From NCBI GenBank assembly GCA_028095005.1, contig CM051461.1:58757840-58821839 (forward strand): DNA of 64,000 nucleotides, read 5' to 3'. Positions 50,420 through 62,799 of the stretch are shown piece after piece. The position numbers and the translations under genes are program-made. Within the stretch, counting starts at the first letter, position 1; every line of letters starts with the position of its first letter. The stretch comes from Rhynchospora pubera. Taxonomy: Eukaryota; Streptophyta; Magnoliopsida; Poales; Cyperaceae. The notes beneath the pieces are model-generated. The model saw only the letters and a program-made list of their open reading frames with translations. It searched no databases and had not been told where the DNA came from.

Positions 50420-51589
50420 TCATTAAGTAAAACTTCTCTGCTTTCATTTTGGAAGCAAAAATCACCTGGGAATTGTACTTCGGGAGGCAGAGGGACAGGC
50501 TGGGTACTAATATTTATGATCAATTTATTGTTTTGCTGGAATGATAGAGAGAGGTTTCTATTAAATAATTGTTGTTTCTCTCTAATTATATGAAAGGCCT
50601 TTTTGATGAATCCTCCCAGAAATTTCATCTAATTCTTATGTCATTTGTCGCAATAGAACTATCACAGTTTTTATTTTTCATTTTAGTATTAAACAGCTTA
50701 TACGCAAGAACTATCGAAGTTGTAGTTATTTTAAAAAAGAAACAAATTACAGTAGAACTTCGTGGTTCTGTTATAAGCTAAATTAATAACTAATTGTTCT
50801 GTTATAAAAATTTGAGTAACTTTTAATGTATCTCCCTGCATCAAGAAAACGAAACTTGCTCCATTGTTGTTATCGGGCCAGGATAATATGAGTTGCATAG
50901 GCCTGGTCATGCGAAAGAACTTTCTACTGTACAAGCCCGATTTACATTCTACGCAAAAAATATAGCTTAGCTATTAACAACCAGTCGTTTAAATCGTAAC
51001 CACACTGCTCAGAGAGACCGAGAAAGAACAGTATAAATCGAATATAAAATCCAAAATAAATGTTGGATATTCACGTTAAAAAGAATGATACCCATAATTT
51101 GTTCCCTAATTTTATTTTCTGCGTTTAATATAGGTAGAAGTGCATCAATATTATCTTTTCTATCTCAGATCGATGACTCCTTTTGTACCAGTCTTTCCCG
51201 TTCTAGTGATCAAAACTATAATAATCCTAATCTTTGACCATTCTTTCCTGATATATATAGAGATGTTGGTCAAGTAGTACCCATTTTTAGGCCACGCTGT
51301 AATAAATTACTTATCACACAGCTATCTCTAAAAATAGATATATAGTAAAAGATATTTGAAACAAAAATGTGTGGTTACACACAAAATCATCAGAGAAGGA
51401 CAAAACAATGGAACAAGAAACTAATGTGATTATGCTGAATATGTTTCCCAACTTTTGTCTTCTTCATTAATTTAATTTCCATCATCTTCTCCACGTCCTG
51501 CCCTCCATCTCTTATTCCTTTCTCTCTGGAATCCTAGAAGAAAGAAAAGAACAATAAAGGAGAGAGAAGGGAACAATCTATTTGTGAAA
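50420..51589. other. Intergenic region between UGT and CHX gene 1
   Basis: No gene seen. A TATATATAGAG at about 51252 is a possible TATA box for the downstream gene, leaving a leader of about 300 bp. The last 100 bp are purine-rich (AGAAAGAAAAGAAC, GGAGAGAGAAGGG), as in many plant 5' leaders. Confidence 0.4.
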
Positions 51590-54500
51590 ATGGAAAATTT
51601 AACCGTGCCCACGCTACCAACCCTCATTATACCACAGCTGAACTCCACAAAGAATTACACAATGGCTTGTTTCTCGCCAAACATGATGATCACCCCTGGC
51701 ATTTTCAGGTATGGGAACGAGAAACCCTATCTCTACACCTTCACCTTGTTTCTCATGCAGCTTATTATTGGCATCTCTACCACGCGCTTCATTAACTTCA
51801 TTTTGCAACCTCTCAGACTCCCCCGACATATTTCTGAGGTCATTGTATGTGTCTTATCTGTTTGTTATGCAATTTCACATTTATATGATGTTACTAGAAT
51901 TTAATCATTGTTTCTCTTTATTGCAGTTTTAATGTTTTATATAGATTCAAGTTAATCAAGTGGATATTGGGATATTTCTCCTATTGATGACTAGCAAATA
52001 ATTAATACAAATATGATATATGATAATGAAGTTTTCTACATAAATTAAGTTACTAGCTAATTTAAGAAATGTTCTTACTACGGACCGATTGATGTGTCCT
52101 GAAATTCCTTTATTTCATGTAGAAAACTTAAAATCAGCTTATAAAATCAGAAATTTAAAAGTTTAACTTCTGATAGATCGATGCAAACAAATATGATATT
52201 GTAATAAGAAGGGGTGAAAAAATAGCTAACATTCATATGATAAATCGCCATACATTTAGAGCTTAAGAATGTACAGTAGACAAGACAACTTCGGAATTTT
52301 TCCTCTTTCCTTCTTTTATTTTAATTCTTTGTGAAAACCTAATCATATTTTTTCGTTGCTTATTTCTCTCAGAGTGGTATTATATTGGGGCCTTCAGGTG
52401 TTGGAAGAGCACAAGCATTTGTGGGTGCCATGTTCCCCTTAAGAAGCTTCTTACCGCTGCATTCTATTGCACATCTTGGTCTCATCTACTATGTTTTCAC
52501 CATGGGCCTTGAGATTGATCTCCCATCAATCCGTCGTTCAGGCTGGCGCTGCTTTTGGTTTGCATGTGCCTGCACCATCTCTCCATTTGCTCTTGCTCTA
52601 GTTTCAGGTTCCACATTACACAAGATGCTCGGTGAGCAAACTAACCGGGCAGCCTTTGTAATTTTTATTAGTGTGATTTTCTCAATGACTGCCTTCTCGG
52701 TCTTAGCACGCACGGTAACCGAGCTAAAGCTTGTAAACACAGATATAGGCAGGTTGACACTTTCTGCTGCCATAGTAGTCGACGGCTTTGCCTGGATCGG
52801 TTTGTCCCTTGCAGTTGCTATATCGGAGAGTGGTGGAGACACTATCTCAGCTATATTTTCAATATTATCAGGCATCATTTTCTATGCCGTGTGTTTTTCA
52901 TTTATAAAGCCAATGATGGAAAAGCTCTCCAACAAAGTGATTTCAGGCAAAGAGCCACTTGGGGAATTCGAGGAAACAGCCATCTTAGTCGGAGTGTTGT
53001 TATCAGCATTTATTGGAGACTCAATCGGTATACATGCAGTGTTCGGAGCATTCACCTACGGATTGGCAATACCACAAGGACCGATTAGTGCATCATTAGT
53101 TGAGAAGGTGGATGATTTTGTGGGGGGAATAATGCTGCCGTTCTTTTTTACTGGGAACGGATTAGTGATGGATCTTGGCTTAATCAATAACTTGGGGCTT
53201 GCACTATATATGGCAGCACTAGTGCTGATGGCAGCTCTACTGAAAGTGCTGGGTGGAGTTTTAATAGCAGCAGCCTATGACATGCAAATGCACGACGGAG
53301 TGTCATATGGGCTGCTAATGAACTCCAAGGGAGTAATAGAGCTAGCTATGCTAAATATAGGCCTCAATAGAAAGGTAAGAGACCTCTATTGCAAGTATTT
53401 ACATTAAAAGCACATGTGGCCTGGTTTATTGATTATTAATTAATTTCTTTTTGGCACAAGTATTGTTATATCAGATAGTTTCAAACAATATATTGTTCCA
53501 AATTACACGTTTTCATGTTTCTGTATAAACTTATTTGTTCTCTTTTTGTATATAAATAGCTTTGTTTTTGTATCAAAATTTTCAATGAATAAGATTGTTT
53601 AAACTATATATGCTTATGGATATTTTATTTTGAATTTTGTTCATGCTTAGATCCTTGGACAAAAAGCATACACCATCCTAGTCCTAATGTCAGTGGTCCT
53701 AACTGCCGTGATTACCCCCCTTCTAAACTCCGTGGTCAAACCGACACGTGGTTTGGTGTTCTACAAAAGGCGGACCGTTCGTTGGCATGATCCAGGATCC
53801 GAGCTACGAATCATCTCTTGTGTTCACAATCTGCGTGATGTCCCAGCACTCATTTCCCTCATTGACTGCACCTCTCCAACCAAGCGCACGCCAGTGTCAG
53901 TATCAGCAGTGCAGCTAATTGAACTCACTGGTCATACTCCTACAATGTTACTACTTAACAATGCGACATCCCGTGGCAGCAAGTATGGGAATCACTTCCA
54001 TGCACAGTCTGTAGCTGTCAAACATGCATTTGAATCCTATGCACAGCATACGGGTGGTCTGTTGGTACGTACTTCAACAGCAATCTCACCTTTTTTGACA
54101 ATGCATGAAGATATCATTACCGAAGCAGAGAACTGCCATGCAGCACTAGTACTACTTCCATTCCACATGCACATAGCAGTTGATGGTGCACTAGAGGTCA
54201 CATCACACCCAGCTGTTCGTAGTGTGAACAAAAAAGTATTGGAGCTTTCTCCATGCACAGTTGGTACTATAAATTCTATTCTTATTTTGTTTTCCTTTTA
54301 TTTTAGCATCCAATTAATTCAAAATTTGTTATATTATGCCTTATTTCTTGCTGGTTATTTCTTTTCGTGAACAGCTGTGGTCGTTGATCGAGGCATTGGT
54401 GCCATTTCCAACCGAGCTACTGCACTACATGTAGCTGTACTTTTCTTCGGTGGCCCGGATGACCGTGAATCACTTGCTATCGCAGGGCGCATGTCAAACC

Positions 54501-54982
54501 ACCCAAGCATAGAGATATGTGTTGTGCGGTTCTTGTCTAGGAAAGGCAATGCAAGCATCAATTCCTTTAATTCAGATGATGCCGAAGCAAGAGAGCGATA
54601 TATTGATGAACAATGCCTAGGCGAACTTGCTCAAAGTAGCACCGTAGCAGTGTTTGACTACCGTGAGCATGTAGTAAGCAATACCGAAGAGACCGTGGAG
54701 CTTATAAGGAGGATTGAGTTTGAAGGAATGGATTTGGTTATTGTTGGCAAGGAGCAGGGTTTGATGGGGTCCACCCTAACTGCTGGAATGACTGAGTGGA
54801 GTGAATTTCCAGAGCTCGGTCCACTTGGAGATTTATTGGCTTCAGCAGATTTTGGTGCCACATCATCTGTGATTATAGTTCAAGCACCTCTGAGTGGAGG
54901 TGGAGTAGTGGATAGCACAATAATTGAGATGGTGTCTGACAGGCGTGAGGACCCAGCTAGGATTTCTTATGATCTGAGATAG
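51590..54982 (+). CDS. Cation/H+ antiporter of the CHX family, gene 1
   Basis: CHX proteins (CPA2 family) exchange K+ and other monovalent cations for H+ in endomembranes or plasma membrane. Exons 51590-51844, 52373-53374, 53651-54263 and 54375-54982 join in phases 0, 0, 1 to give 825 residues, the normal CHX length. The N-terminal half has about a dozen membrane segments (YLYTFTLFLMQLIIGIS is the first) and GLEIDLPSIR. GDSIGIHAVFGAFTYGLAIP is the family core, and NSKGVIE carries the conserved Lys (K404). The C-terminal soluble half shows FFGGPDDRESLA and LGPLGDLLASADFGAT, two regulatory nucleotide-binding-like halves. The ND motif before FAW reads VVDGFAW: Asp222 is kept and the Asn is Val221. 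ATG at 51590 is in a plausible context and gives the typical short N-terminus. FFFTGNGL replaces the usual F-ISGL. Tandem partner of gene 2. Confidence 0.92.
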
Positions 54983-57900
54983 TTTACTGAGTAGAGAGAA
55001 ACTGTATGCCTGCGCCTTACACGCTTTGCATCTAGTTTGTACAAATCTGCACATATCAAGTGCAAGTTTGTGCAAAAGTGAAGCAAGCTGTTAGACCTTC
55101 AACTTCAAGACAATTTGTAAAATTAGCTTATCAAATAGACAAAAAGTTTGATCTCCACGGGTACATAATTTAATCTCTCATCTTTACAATTTTGTAATTA
55201 GATTTTTTATTCAACTAGGATCATATTTGAATTTCTTTGTGATGCAGATTGTGCAATTAATGTATCTTGCTTTCTGTTGTCTGTGGTCTTAAACTTCTGT
55301 ATAGCAAATTAGAAATTAGAATTATAAATTGATACACTTATCTCGTGCTAATTAGCCAACCAAAATCTGGAATTCTGTTATATAAATATCTGGCCCACAA
55401 ACTTATTTACAGCCAAAGCGTACATGGCATTGCTCCAACTGTAAATCTCCAATTGTTGTCTCCTTCAGCATTGGATTCTAATGCTGAGAGAATCACTCAC
55501 TCCGGCCCATGAAAAATACCTCCTCTCAAATGAATACCAGCACACTCAATCACTCTGTGACAATAATGGACATTGTTTTCTCTGATAAAAAAAAAGGCAA
55601 AGGAAAACAGAGAGATGAAGTGAGAAGGGAGTAGGATCCTGAGCTCTTTTCTTTCTCCTTTTAATTATTAAAGGTAGGGAGATGATTGTCTCACCCTGAG
55701 CTCTTTTCTAAAATCAGCCAAAATGTGCATTAGAAAGGACGGGGTTAGTGCTGCCAATATCAATTTCTTATTTACTCTACTAATGTAATCAGATCTGATA
55801 TTGCTGAGAGGGAATGATATAACAAATTTAATGGTGGTTAGCACTTCAATTTGTCTTTGGAATCTTATTATATTCATTTTACCTGATCATGAGTGAAAAT
55901 TTTAGTGGTCTTAGTTTCCCTCTTTTTACCCCTTTTCTTCAAATTTGTTTGTTGTTTTCCACTAAGATTGAAGGCAAAAGCTGTCTGAGTCTTCTACAGA
56001 AAAGGAATACATAAATCATATAGGAAGGATATCAGATTAATTAGTTATAGTTGCATCAATACATACAATTAAATCATGTTTATACCCTTTTTACCTTGTA
56101 CAAGTAAAATTAGTGGCACAGTAATTTCATCGAACAGATGGTGTACACCAAGTTTCAATTCCTTGTACTAGTATATAATGCAAGAGATATCTAACTAATA
56201 AAAAGAGTAAGAGAGGCAAAACTTACTTCCACGAGGTACAGCAAAATGGTATCTCAACACTCAACAAAGATACAGCTCCTGCTTTGCTATTTTCCTTCGT
56301 TACTTTCTTTCTCTAGTCTCTAGTCTCTAGTCTCTATACTCTCTCTACAGAAACGGACAAAAGTGAGAAGGGATTGACCACTGACATGCTGACTCCGACG
56401 CAGAAGGAATAGGACATAGGAGAAACATCAGTCCAACCGTAAATGTAATGGACCCTAAACTTATTTAATATAATGATATGATATTATCCCAAAATATTAA
56501 AAATAATATTAAAATATTATTAAATTTTGAAAATATTACTATTAGTAAATTTCGAAAAATAATATTAATCATTTTTTGATTATATAGGCCCAAATTGGGC
56601 CCAAGTACAATGGGCTGAAATGAGGAGAAACTTTCTACTGAAATAAGAGAAAAAGTAGAATAGAAGGATAGAACTCATCGATTTTGTTTAGATAAGATTA
56701 GATTCGTGAGAGCAAATTTAATCTTTCAGGAAAATCATCCATGTTTATATTGATTTGTGGAAATTTTGACAGATTAGATAATATTTTCTCAGGTGTGACT
56801 GTGCAACCTTTTCTTTTAATTATTTTTTTCTGTGCTGATATGGTTGCATTTGCCTGTAGCTGTCTGAGATTTATTTACTGTAAATTTGTGTCTTAAATTA
56901 GTAGCTGAAGATTTGCTTTGACGGTAGTAGTGTGGATTTTTGTTTTTATAAAATGAAAATTATTGTTTCTGGTATGAAATTATGGAAAGCTTAGAAATTG
57001 GAATCTGTCCATATTTTTGTTCCGAAGACGTGTATGAAAATCACAACAGCACAAGGGTTATTCTGAACAATTATGCTGAATACACATTTCTGAAATAGCT
57101 ATTTGTGGTGTTTAGTTTTGAACTAAGGAATTCCATTCTGTGTTAAATGCTGGCCATGTGTTTGAAGGTTCATTGTGCACTTAATTGTAGTTTGCTTTTA
57201 CTGGTCCACTGGTTTTCACCTTGTACCAGTCTGAGGGTAAGTATCCACTGCTTCACTGTGAACTTTACACGACGTTTGTCATATTCTCTCTCCCTCTTTT
57301 TCCTTCTGAAATTTAAAGCCTAGACATCTTTAAACCTCGCTTTGTTATTCTTATATTTGTATGTTTCTTATTCAGATGTATGTGAGTTGTAAAAACCTAT
57401 TTATTCAATGGAAATTGCGTGTCAGTTTTTTAATTTTTCAGTGGACTTCTTTCGTATCATTCCCTACTGTACAAGCTAACCAAAATTTTAGTATTTATCT
57501 GGACAGGGCAGGAGCTGGTTGAGTGTCTACTTGACAACATCGAATTTTTTTTATGTGGGAAATATGTTCTTTGAAATTGTAAAAAATTGCCAGTGGCAAT
57601 TTTCAGAATTGCAAAAATTGAAAATCTCAATACTAAATCCAAAGTCCCAAACAAATGCAATTTGTCTGAGCCATTAGTGAATTCAAAGGTGCAAAAGATT
57701 TGCTTTTTTTTATCTTTTCAAAGGCCAACGAGTGAATGATCTAGCTTAAATATGCTCAACATTAAATGACTGGGCGAAATTTCTAGTTTAAAATTTTAAA
57801 AATTCCGTTAGTAACTTTTATTTGCAAATTATTTTTTTTAGAAAACCAACCTTATTTGGGTGACGGCAGCTGCCAATTTTAGCAATGACAAGCTGTCTTT

Positions 57901-58287
57901 AAAAATACATTAATAGGTGATGAATTTGTGAAACAGTTAAGTTGTTAGCACTTAGCACACAATAACAAATTTCAAACATATAGGATAGAAAACTTAATGT
58001 ACCTGTACCGTATATTTGACTTTTTTTTAAGAAAAAAACAAAAATGACTTAATGTCAGGAGTAATTGCAGGACAAACCTCATAAAATGACTCGCTGTACC
58101 AAAATTCCCTTAATAGGTTTGACATTTTTATTCATGATTTCCATCTGCCGCCATCTCATCCCTCCCTCACCCTCCGTTGTTCCTTTATTCCTCTAAAATC
58201 CTAAAAGAAACAAAAAATAATTATTGAGGAAAGGTAACAAATTATTCATCCAAAAATAATTAGGATCCAATAACAGTAAATCCACAT
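54983..58287. other. Intergenic region between the two CHX genes
   Basis: No coding sequence recognised over 3.3 kb. A GGCCCAAATTGGGCCC palindrome-like string lies at 56588. No transposon with clear ends was found, in contrast to the first half of the window. Confidence 0.5.
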
Positions 58288-61200
58288 ATGGCAAAATCAC
58301 TGGTGATGTCGACCATCATTATGCCATCAGAAAATGCCACGACAAGTAACCCAATTGTTTGCTTCTCCACGAGCATGATCACCACCCCTGACATTTTTAA
58401 GCTTGGGCACCAGAAACCCCATCTCTACTCCTTCACTTTGTTTCTCATGCAACTTATGTTGGTTATCTCTACCACGCAAGGCACACACTTCCTTCTGCGA
58501 CCTCTTAAACTCCCCCGGCACATCTCTGAGATCATTGTACGTTTGAGTTGATGATTATGCATACGTTATACAATTTTCCTTCCTGGTGATTACTATTTAA
58601 AAAGAATTGCCAATTGGGTTATAATTTAACTTGGCAAAATTAATTTATTGACTGATTAAGTTTGGATGATGTGCATTATTAGAAATATTACCTTCTCTTC
58701 TAAATTTTCTGAAAACTTTTTTCCCCCGAATATGAATGTCTAGCACATAGGAAACTGGCTTCAGATTTTTTTTTGAGCCTTCTATGTTAAGTAAACTAAA
58801 AATGAAAGAAAAAATAGTGCCCATCATTGACCTACTAATTGATGGACCTTGAATTGGAAACTTTGTTCCATAATATAATAGTTGTGGACAAAACAAGCCA
58901 ACCACAAATTGATGAAGTAGCATAAGCTTTCCAGAAAATTCAAATATGTCATTTTCCCGAAGTGGCTGAAATTCTCTACACCCTTTATAATTATTAATTA
59001 ATCTTTGAGCAAACATGAAACCATTTTTATTTTGCTTCTTTCCTGCAGGGAGGTTTTTTGCTGGGGCCTTCGGTTCTTGGTAGAGTACCAAATTTTGCAT
59101 TGATCATATTCCCACAAAGAAGCATCTTCCTCTTAGAATGCCTATCCTATATGGGCCTCATATACTATATCTTCACCATCGGTCTCGAGATTGATCTACC
59201 ATCAATCCGCAGCTCAGGATGGCGCTGCTTCTGGTTCGCACTTGCATGCACCATCCCACCATTCGCTCTGGCTGCAGTTTCAGGTGTTACATTACACAAG
59301 AAGCTAGATGAACATAGTAACCAGGTGGCATTTGTATTATTTATTAGTGTATCTTTCTCAGTTAGTGCCTTCTCAGTCCTGGCACGCACAGTTGCCGAGC
59401 TTAAGCTTGGAAGCACAGAATTAGGCAGGTTGACACTCTCAGCTGCCATATTAGTTGACAGCTTTGCCTGGATCAATTTGTCAGCGGCAGTTGCCATATC
59501 AGAGAGTGGTGGAGTAACATTGTCAGCTATATTTACAGTTATAGCTGGCACTGGATTTTATATTGTGTGCTTTGCTCTTCTAAGGCCAATGATGCAAAAG
59601 CTTTCCAAAAGGGCAATTTCAGGCAGTGAGCCCGTGCGAGAATCTGAGGAATTAGCCATCCTAGTTGGAGTGCTGGTATCAGCATTTCTTGGAGACTTAA
59701 TTGGCATACATGCAGTGTTTGGAGCATTCACATATGGCTTGGCGATACCACAAGGGCCGCTAAGTGCATTGCTGGTGGAGAAGCTGGATGATTTTGTGAG
59801 GGGAATATTCTTGCCATTGTTTTATGTAATTAGTGGCTTAAGAATGGATATTTCCTCCATCAAGCAAGTGGATCTGGCACTATATATTGCAATGCTGGTG
59901 CTGGTGGCAGCTCTGTTGAAAGTATTAGGTGGAGTAATAACAGCAGCAGCCTATGACATGCAAATGCACGATGGAATATCATTTGGGCTGCTAATGAACT
60001 CCAAGGGAGTAATTGAGCTAGTGATGCTAACTGTAGGCATCAACAAAAAGGTAACATACCTCTATAACAAACTGATACATATATATAAAGAACCTGTGAC
60101 CAAAACCAAACATATTTTGTTTTTCCTTTGTACAAATTATTATGTTGGTACTAACCTTTGCTCCAAATATTATATTTTTATGGGCGAGTATTTTATGTTA
60201 AGAAACTTTTACCGATATATTTGTTAGTATTAACTGTTTTTCTTTCAATCTCAATTCCCAGATCATTGGCTCTCAATCATTCACCATCCTAGTCATCATG
60301 TCTGTTGTCCTGACTGCCATGGTTAACCCCCTTCTAGACTCCATGGTCAAACCGACACGTTGCTTAGTGTTTTACAAAAGAAGAAGCCTGCGCTGGCACG
60401 ACCCAGGATCTGAACTGCGCATAGTTGCTTGTGTTCACAATCCACGTGAAGTCCCAGCACTAATTGCCATCATAGATTGCACTGTTCCAACCAAGCACAT
60501 GCCAGTATCAGTCTCAGTAATTCAGCTGATCGAACTAACTGGTCATACACCTACCTTGCTCCTACTTCAGGACCCAATGTTCCATAAAGCCAAGTATGGG
60601 AGTCAACTCGAGACACAGTCTGCAGCTGTTTCACATGCCTTTCAATCCTACGCCCAGATTACAGGTGGTGTGCAGGTTCGTACTTCAGCAGCAATCTCAC
60701 CTTTTGTGACAATGCATGAAGATATTGTGACAGAAACAGAGAATTGTCATGCGGCAATGGTGCTGCTTCCATTCCACATGCACTTAGCAGTTGATGGATC
60801 GTTAGAGATTGCATCACACATGGCAGTCCGTAATGTGAATAAGAAAGTTCTGGATAATCCCCCTTGCACAGTTGGTACTGGCAATGCTTTTTAAGCGTGT
60901 TTTTGTTTTTTTCCAATATTATTGTGAAACGAATTTTGCATCAATTTGGCTTATTTTGCTGTCTGTTTATTGTTTTTTTTTCTCAAAACAGCTGTAGTCA
61001 TTGATCGAGGCATCGGTTCCATTTCTGCCCATGGTACAGCAGTTCGTGTGGGGGTACTCTTCTTCGGTGGCCCTGATGACTGTGAATCGCTAGCTCTAGC
61101 AGACCGTATGTCAAACCACCCTGCCATCGAGATTTGTGTTGTGCGGTTCATACGGACCAATGGCAGCACCAGTACCAGTTCCCTTATTTCAGAGGATGCT

Positions 61201-61590
61201 GAACTAAGAGAGCGGAATATGGACGAACAATGCCTCCGTCAATTTGTGGAAAGAAGCACCATAGCAGCAATCGAATACCGTGAACATGTTGTAAGCAATG
61301 CTGAAGAGACTGTGGAAGTAATACGAAAGCTGGAGTCAGAAGGAAAGGATTTGTTGTTAGTTGGTAAAGAGCAAGGTTTGGCAGGATCAAGATTAATTGC
61401 CGGAATGAATGAATGGAGTGAATTTCCCGAGCTTGGACCTATTGGAGATTTGTTGGTGTCAACAGATTTTGGTGCCACGTGTTCTGTGGTGGTTATACAA
61501 TCACCACTGGGTGGTTACGGGTATGCAGATGGATCATCAGTTAGAATGAAACCAGATAGGTGTGAGGACCCTGTTTCTGATCGGAGATAA
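58288..61590 (+). CDS. Cation/H+ antiporter of the CHX family, gene 2
   Basis: Exons 58288-58536, 59049-60050, 60262-60874 and 60992-61590 give 820 residues. Exons 2 and 3 have exactly the same length (1002 and 613 bp) and phases as in gene 1, so the pair arose by tandem duplication. Motifs: GGFLLGPSVLGR at the start of exon 2, GLEIDLPSIRSSGWR, GDLIGIHAVFGAFTYGLAIP, FYVISGLRMDI (closer to family consensus than gene 1), NSKGVIELVM with the conserved Lys, and FFGGPDDCESLA plus LGPIGDLLVSTDFGAT in the C-terminal half. The ND motif is LVDSFAW: Asp220 kept, Asn replaced by Val219, as in gene 1. Introns differ completely in sequence from those of gene 1, so the duplication is not recent. No disabling change seen. 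Confidence 0.93.
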
Positions 61591-62731
61591 TTCACGAAAA
61601 ACTGAGGGACTGTACAGCAACGATCATGTTGGCACACGACCACTGCTTGCATTTAATTTTGCACTGGTTGCACATATAAATTGAAGGTTTTGCAAAAGGG
61701 CAAGTGATCTACCTGTTATACCTTGAAAAATCAGATGGGTTGAAGTTTCACAACTTGTTTCAATTAAATGTTCATAAAATACATCCTGGTTGGATTTCGA
61801 ACATGATTGTGTATATAATGTTAGCTGTAGGTTTTCACAATTTTGTTATTTTCATACATTTAACTAGCTAGGAAAATTTTGAATATTTCTCTAGAATCTA
61901 GATGCAATATTTTGTCATGTAACATGTTCTTGCTTTTGAGCTTTGGTTGGTGATGGGAAACTTGTACATTTTAGTACCAAATATAATATTGCTTCAGTAT
62001 CACAAGTTCAGTCGCACATAATAATATCTGATGTTTAAAATGTAAAAGCATTAACAACTATTGTTAAAGGTATTAGGTAGTAGAACTGAGATGTGGTGTG
62101 GGCCGTGTGGCCGTGTGGATATAATCATATAGATATAGAAGAGGACTTTTCTCCGAGACATTGACAGTACTTTTCATCAAGTAGGTCAACAAATTACACA
62201 ATACACTCGGACTATTGTAGGTTCACACCATTGTTTCCCTGATTAATGGACCCCATAGAAACCACTATCCCACTCACCAATTATCTCCTTCTAACACGCA
62301 ATCAGTTCTCTTTCAAACATAGAATTACTCAAGTCCAAAAAGAAAATTCAACTTTCATGAAAATTATTGACGCAAAATTTAGTTTCTAGAAAGGTTTTTC
62401 TTAGATTTGACCAGCATATTAATTTCAGATGCAAGCAACGTTAATGACTGAGTTGATCACTTTTGCAAACCCAATTATTCGATCCTCTGATTTTATTGTG
62501 GGAAATATTTGGGGTTCATATATAGTTAGCATCTCAGCTCTTGGGTTGCACTCACCTTTCTAGTTTCTAGAGATAAATAAACAATTTATGTCTTGTACTT
62601 GATTTTATCAGCTTTTGATTTTTTTTTTTTTGAAAGCTAGCTTTTGGTTTTCTAGAAATAAAGGAATTGTGTATAAATTTTTAATTCATCTGTCTATTTC
62701 ATTTCTTCTCCCTCTCTCTTCTCTCCTCTCC

Positions 62732-62767
<36 letters not shown>

Positions 62768-62799
62768 AAACTTGATCATCTAAACTTGAGATTTTGAAC
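61591..62799. other. Intergenic region and probable promoter of the SNF7 gene
   Basis: No gene recognised. A TATA-like TTCATATATAG lies at about 62515, near the middle of a plausible promoter. A CT microsatellite followed by AC repeats (about 62705-62766) lies in the presumed 5' leader, 35 bp before the ATG. Confidence 0.45.
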
